Origin: Aquabacter sediminis
GTDB lineage: Bacteria; Pseudomonadota; Alphaproteobacteria; Rhizobiales; Xanthobacteraceae
DNA: 64,000 bases
Direction: 5' to 3'
NCBI RefSeq assembly: GCF_028863665.1
Contig: NZ_JARBFX010000011.1
Location: forward strand, 62,001 to 126,000
Shown here: one piece after another, positions 61,992 to 64,000 of the stretch
Layout: the number at the start of each line of letters is the position of its first letter
Numbering within the stretch: position 1 is the first letter of the stretch
The notes under the pieces: model-generated
The model's database searches: none
Told to the model about the DNA's origin: nothing
Seen by the model: only the letters and a program-made list of their open reading frames with translations
Position numbers and translations under genes: made by a program

Positions 61992-64000
61992 ATGGCCACC
62001 AAATTGGCGACGGTTTTCTTCGCTTATCCCAGCCAACCTGTTGACTTGGCTGCTACCATTTCGGCAGCCGCTGCGAAGGCAAACGGCGATACCCCGGATC
62101 GGATAACCACTTGGCAGGAGATGAATCCCTTTGGGAGCTTCATCCCTGACAAGGTGCGAGAGACGATCCGTAACAAGCAGGTGTTCGTCTTTGATGTCAC
62201 CAAGCCGAATAAGAATGTGTACTATGAGGCGGGCTTTGCGATTGGACTGGGAAAGCCCGTTGCGCCGGTTGTAAATGTATCTTTCGCCGGTGCCTCTACG
62301 GATCTCCAAAAAGACGGCCTATTCGACAATATCGGCTATCAAACATACGAGAATGCTGACCAGTTATTGTCAATACTTGAAAAGATACCAGAAAACATAC
62401 TGGTTGAGCTTTACTCCAGACCGCTAGAGACTCAGCAGCCCCTTTTCGTGCTGGACACCCTGCGAAAGACCGACTTCAGAAACTACATCGTTTCGGCCGT
62501 TAAGCGCGCGAAGGTGTTTTATCGGAGCTTTGATCCGGTCGAAGTTCCCCGTTTCTCCGCCGTGCAGATGATAGCGGATATCACGGCCTCCTCAGGCATC
62601 GTTATCCCAATACTCAATGAGCACATCGAAGACGCCGAGCGGCATAATCTGAGGGCGGCCTTTTTGGCCGGTCTTTGCCATGGGTTAGACCGATATACGT
62701 TGCTAGTTCAGAATGTTACCACCCACGGGCAGAATCCGGCTGACTATCGGGAAATGATAACGCCGGTCTCAGACGAGCGTGTCGCCGCGGAAGTAGTCGT
62801 TCCTTTTGCGCAGAAGGCCTTGGAAGCCACACAATCCATAAAACCTTCGCTTGCACGAACGACCAGAACTGCTCTGCAGCGACTCTCCCTCGGTGCGTCC
62901 GCTGCTGAAAACGAGTTCCGCACTTTGGCCAACTATTTCGTCCAGACCTCAGAGTTTATTCGAACTCGGCGTGGCGAAGTGAATGTGGTTGCAGGCCGAA
63001 AGGGCGCTGGAAAAACAGCAATTTTCTTTCAGGTTCGAGATGAGTTCCGGCAAGATAAGAGCAATATAATTTGCGATCTCAAGCCCGAATCGCACCAGCT
63101 TCATCTATTTAGAGAAGAATTATCGACAATTGTTAACATTGGAGCTCTTGACCATACAATAGCGGCCTTTTGGTATTTTCTTTTTTTATCTGAGATAATA
63201 CTCGCTATCCGCGATAAATACGAACGTAACGCCAGATTTGATGGAAACGCGCTTAAAATCGTTGGTGAAATTAATAAATGGCTTCGCACCTATCAGGTGA
63301 CCGAAACGGGTGATTTCACCACTCGTATCAACAGACTCGTCAACTTCATCGTGCAGGAAATTGAGGCTGCCCACGCGAAAGGCAATCAAATAAGCCCGGA
63401 CTCATTGACGGGCATCATATTCAGGGGCGGCGTCACTGAGCTAAAATCTATTATTCAGAGAAACACAGACCAGTTCGAGCAAATCGTAATACTTTTCGAT
63501 AATATAGATAAAGGGTGGCCGACCAGTGGCGTCGAAGACCTTGATGTCAGGATGGTTCGGCTTTTGATAGAGTCACTGGACAAGTTGCGTCGAGATTTTA
63601 ACGCAGCCCATCGAAACTGTATGACGGTCGTTTTTCTTCGCAATGATATATACGAGCTAATGGTCCAGCAGACGCCTGATAGAGGAAAGGCGGGTCAAGT
63701 TCGAATTGATTGGACGGATCGCGCGAAGCTCAAGCAGGTGATTTACAAGCGGATGCAGTCCTCACTAAGCGACAAAGTTCGGTCATTTGATGAGCTTTGG
63801 ACCCGCTTTTTTCCTCGGCTCATTGGGACTCAGGATTCCTTCGAATTTTTTGTCGATCATTGCTTGATGCGCCCCCGATTTTTAATAAACATAATCGAGA
63901 ATGCCATTTCTAATGCAATCAATCGTGGCCATGAAAGTGTGATTGCTGAGGACTGCATCGACGCCGTGAAACAACATTCCCTCTACCTCATTGATGATTT
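61992..64000 (+). CDS. Putative defence protein: tandem NDT/TIR-like domains plus P-loop ATPase, C-term cut
   Basis: At least 669 residues, open at the window edge. N-terminal domain 1 (about 5-130) reads FFAYPSQPVDLA then VFVFDVTKPNKNVYYEAGFAIGLGKPV (outline; Asp68 and Glu79), the pattern of nucleoside 2-deoxyribosyltransferase/TIR-like folds. Domain 2 (about 150-260) repeats it more weakly (SSGIVIPIL, HNLRAAFLAGL). A STAND/AAA-like ATPase follows: Walker A GRKGAGKT (335-342) and Walker B IVILFDNIDKGW (about 497-508), resembling Sll1717-type ATPases. RBS GGGGGA lies 5 bases before the ATG; an in-frame ATG at 61974 is possible. Anti-phage abortive infection is plausible from architecture and island context, not shown. 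Confidence 0.75.
   Translation, partial: MATKLATVFFAYPSQPVDLAATISAAAAKANGDTPDRITTWQEMNPFGSFIPDKVRETIRNKQVFVFDVTKPNKNVYYEAGFAIGLGKPVAPVVNVSFAGASTDLQKDGLFDNIGYQTYENADQLLSILEKIPENILVELYSRPLETQQPLFVLDTLRKTDFRNYIVSAVKRAKVFYRSFDPVEVPRFSAVQMIADITASSGIVIPILNEHIEDAERHNLRAAFLAGLCHGLDRYTLLVQNVTTHGQNPADYREMITPVSDERVAAEVVVPFAQKALEATQSIKPSLARTTRTALQRLSLGASAAENEFRTLANYFVQTSEFIRTRRGEVNVVAGRKGAGKTAIFFQVRDEFRQDKSNIICDLKPESHQLHLFREELSTIVNIGALDHTIAAFWYFLFLSEIILAIRDKYERNARFDGNALKIVGEINKWLRTYQVTETGDFTTRINRLVNFIVQEIEAAHAKGNQISPDSLTGIIFRGGVTELKSIIQRNTDQFEQIVILFDNIDKGWPTSGVEDLDVRMVRLLIESLDKLRRDFNAAHRNCMTVVFLRNDIYELMVQQTPDRGKAGQVRIDWTDRAKLKQVIYKRMQSSLSDKVRSFDELWTRFFPRLIGTQDSFEFFVDHCLMRPRFLINIIENAISNAINRGHESVIAEDCIDAVKQHSLYLIDD

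Larger units (their letters stand above)
55450..64000. mobile_element. Integrative genomic island (left part; right end outside window)
   Basis: From 55450 the content changes from conserved genes to remnants of an IS and an integrase, an intact tyrosine integrase reading inward, an AlpA-like regulator, a possible HUH replication protein, a DUF927 ATPase, a serine resolvase and a large accessory ATPase. The AT content of 57331-58047 and 61900-64000 is clearly higher than the chromosome. I found no tRNA next to the integrase and no direct repeat that I could call attL with confidence; the element runs past the window, so attR cannot be seen. Confidence 0.75.

Overview
The window is high-GC chromosomal DNA from an alphaproteobacterium, most likely a Hyphomicrobiales (Xanthobacteraceae-like) organism. 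This rests on gene content and base composition, not on rRNA: I see no rRNA, tRNA or CRISPR array. The order SUV3-like helicase, S4 protein, 7Fe ferredoxin is an alphaproteobacterial arrangement. Most genes sit in tight, ATGA-overlapping operons, many divergent from their own regulator. About 55 kb is host chromosome; the last 8.5 kb (from about 55450) is a mobile island that runs off the right edge.

Layout. (1) 1-5191, minus: a sugar-acid catabolic operon with a DUF1537 kinase, a PdxA2-type 4-phosphate dehydrogenase, an iron-type alcohol dehydrogenase, a DHDPS-family lyase and a D-2-hydroxyacid dehydrogenase. It diverges from a FadR-type GntR regulator (5485), a TctC-type binding protein and larA-larC-larE-larB, an enzyme plus the whole biosynthetic set for the nickel-pincer cofactor. 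Together they suggest uptake, C2 epimerisation and catabolism of a small sugar acid. (2) 11869-15522: two tandem 491-aa soluble PAS-PAS-MCP transducers and a small lipoprotein. (3) 15532-18544: acyl-CoA ligase, divergent crotonase and thioesterase. Their promoter carries the same 18-bp inverted repeat as the one between a TetR gene and a MaoC hydratase/SDR pair at 29879-32042, so one regulator probably controls both loci. (4) 18569-23057, minus: AraC regulator, formylglycine-generating enzyme, Tat-exported sulfatase and outer-membrane barrel protein. (5) 23411-29875: a Pls/PosA-type NRPS (adenylation, carrier, membrane and three hexapeptide-repeat segments), an amino-acid permease and an Sfp-type phosphopantetheinyl transferase, a probable system for a basic amino-acid homopolymer. 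(6) 32195-37257: TetR-controlled operon of cyclase, BKACE, SMP-30 lactonase and ABC binding protein. (7) 37625-40401: InhA-like DJ-1 protein, ferritin and MntH. (8) 40636-55322: mostly housekeeping (ligA, gloB, methyltransferase, SUV3-like helicase, S4 protein, fdxA, prfC, dapD) plus a tri-haem cytochrome with an unusual duplicated C-terminus.

(9) 55450-64000: island after dapD. It begins with the 5' end of an IS481-like element abutting a broken integrase. Then come an intact tyrosine integrase, an AT-rich orphan gene, an AlpA-like regulator, a possible HUH replication protein, a DUF927 ATPase, a serine resolvase and a truncated large protein with two nucleoside-deoxyribosyltransferase/TIR-like domains fused to a P-loop ATPase. 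The last looks like a defence gene and, with the lar/sugar-acid divergon and the NRPS operon, is the most interesting content here.
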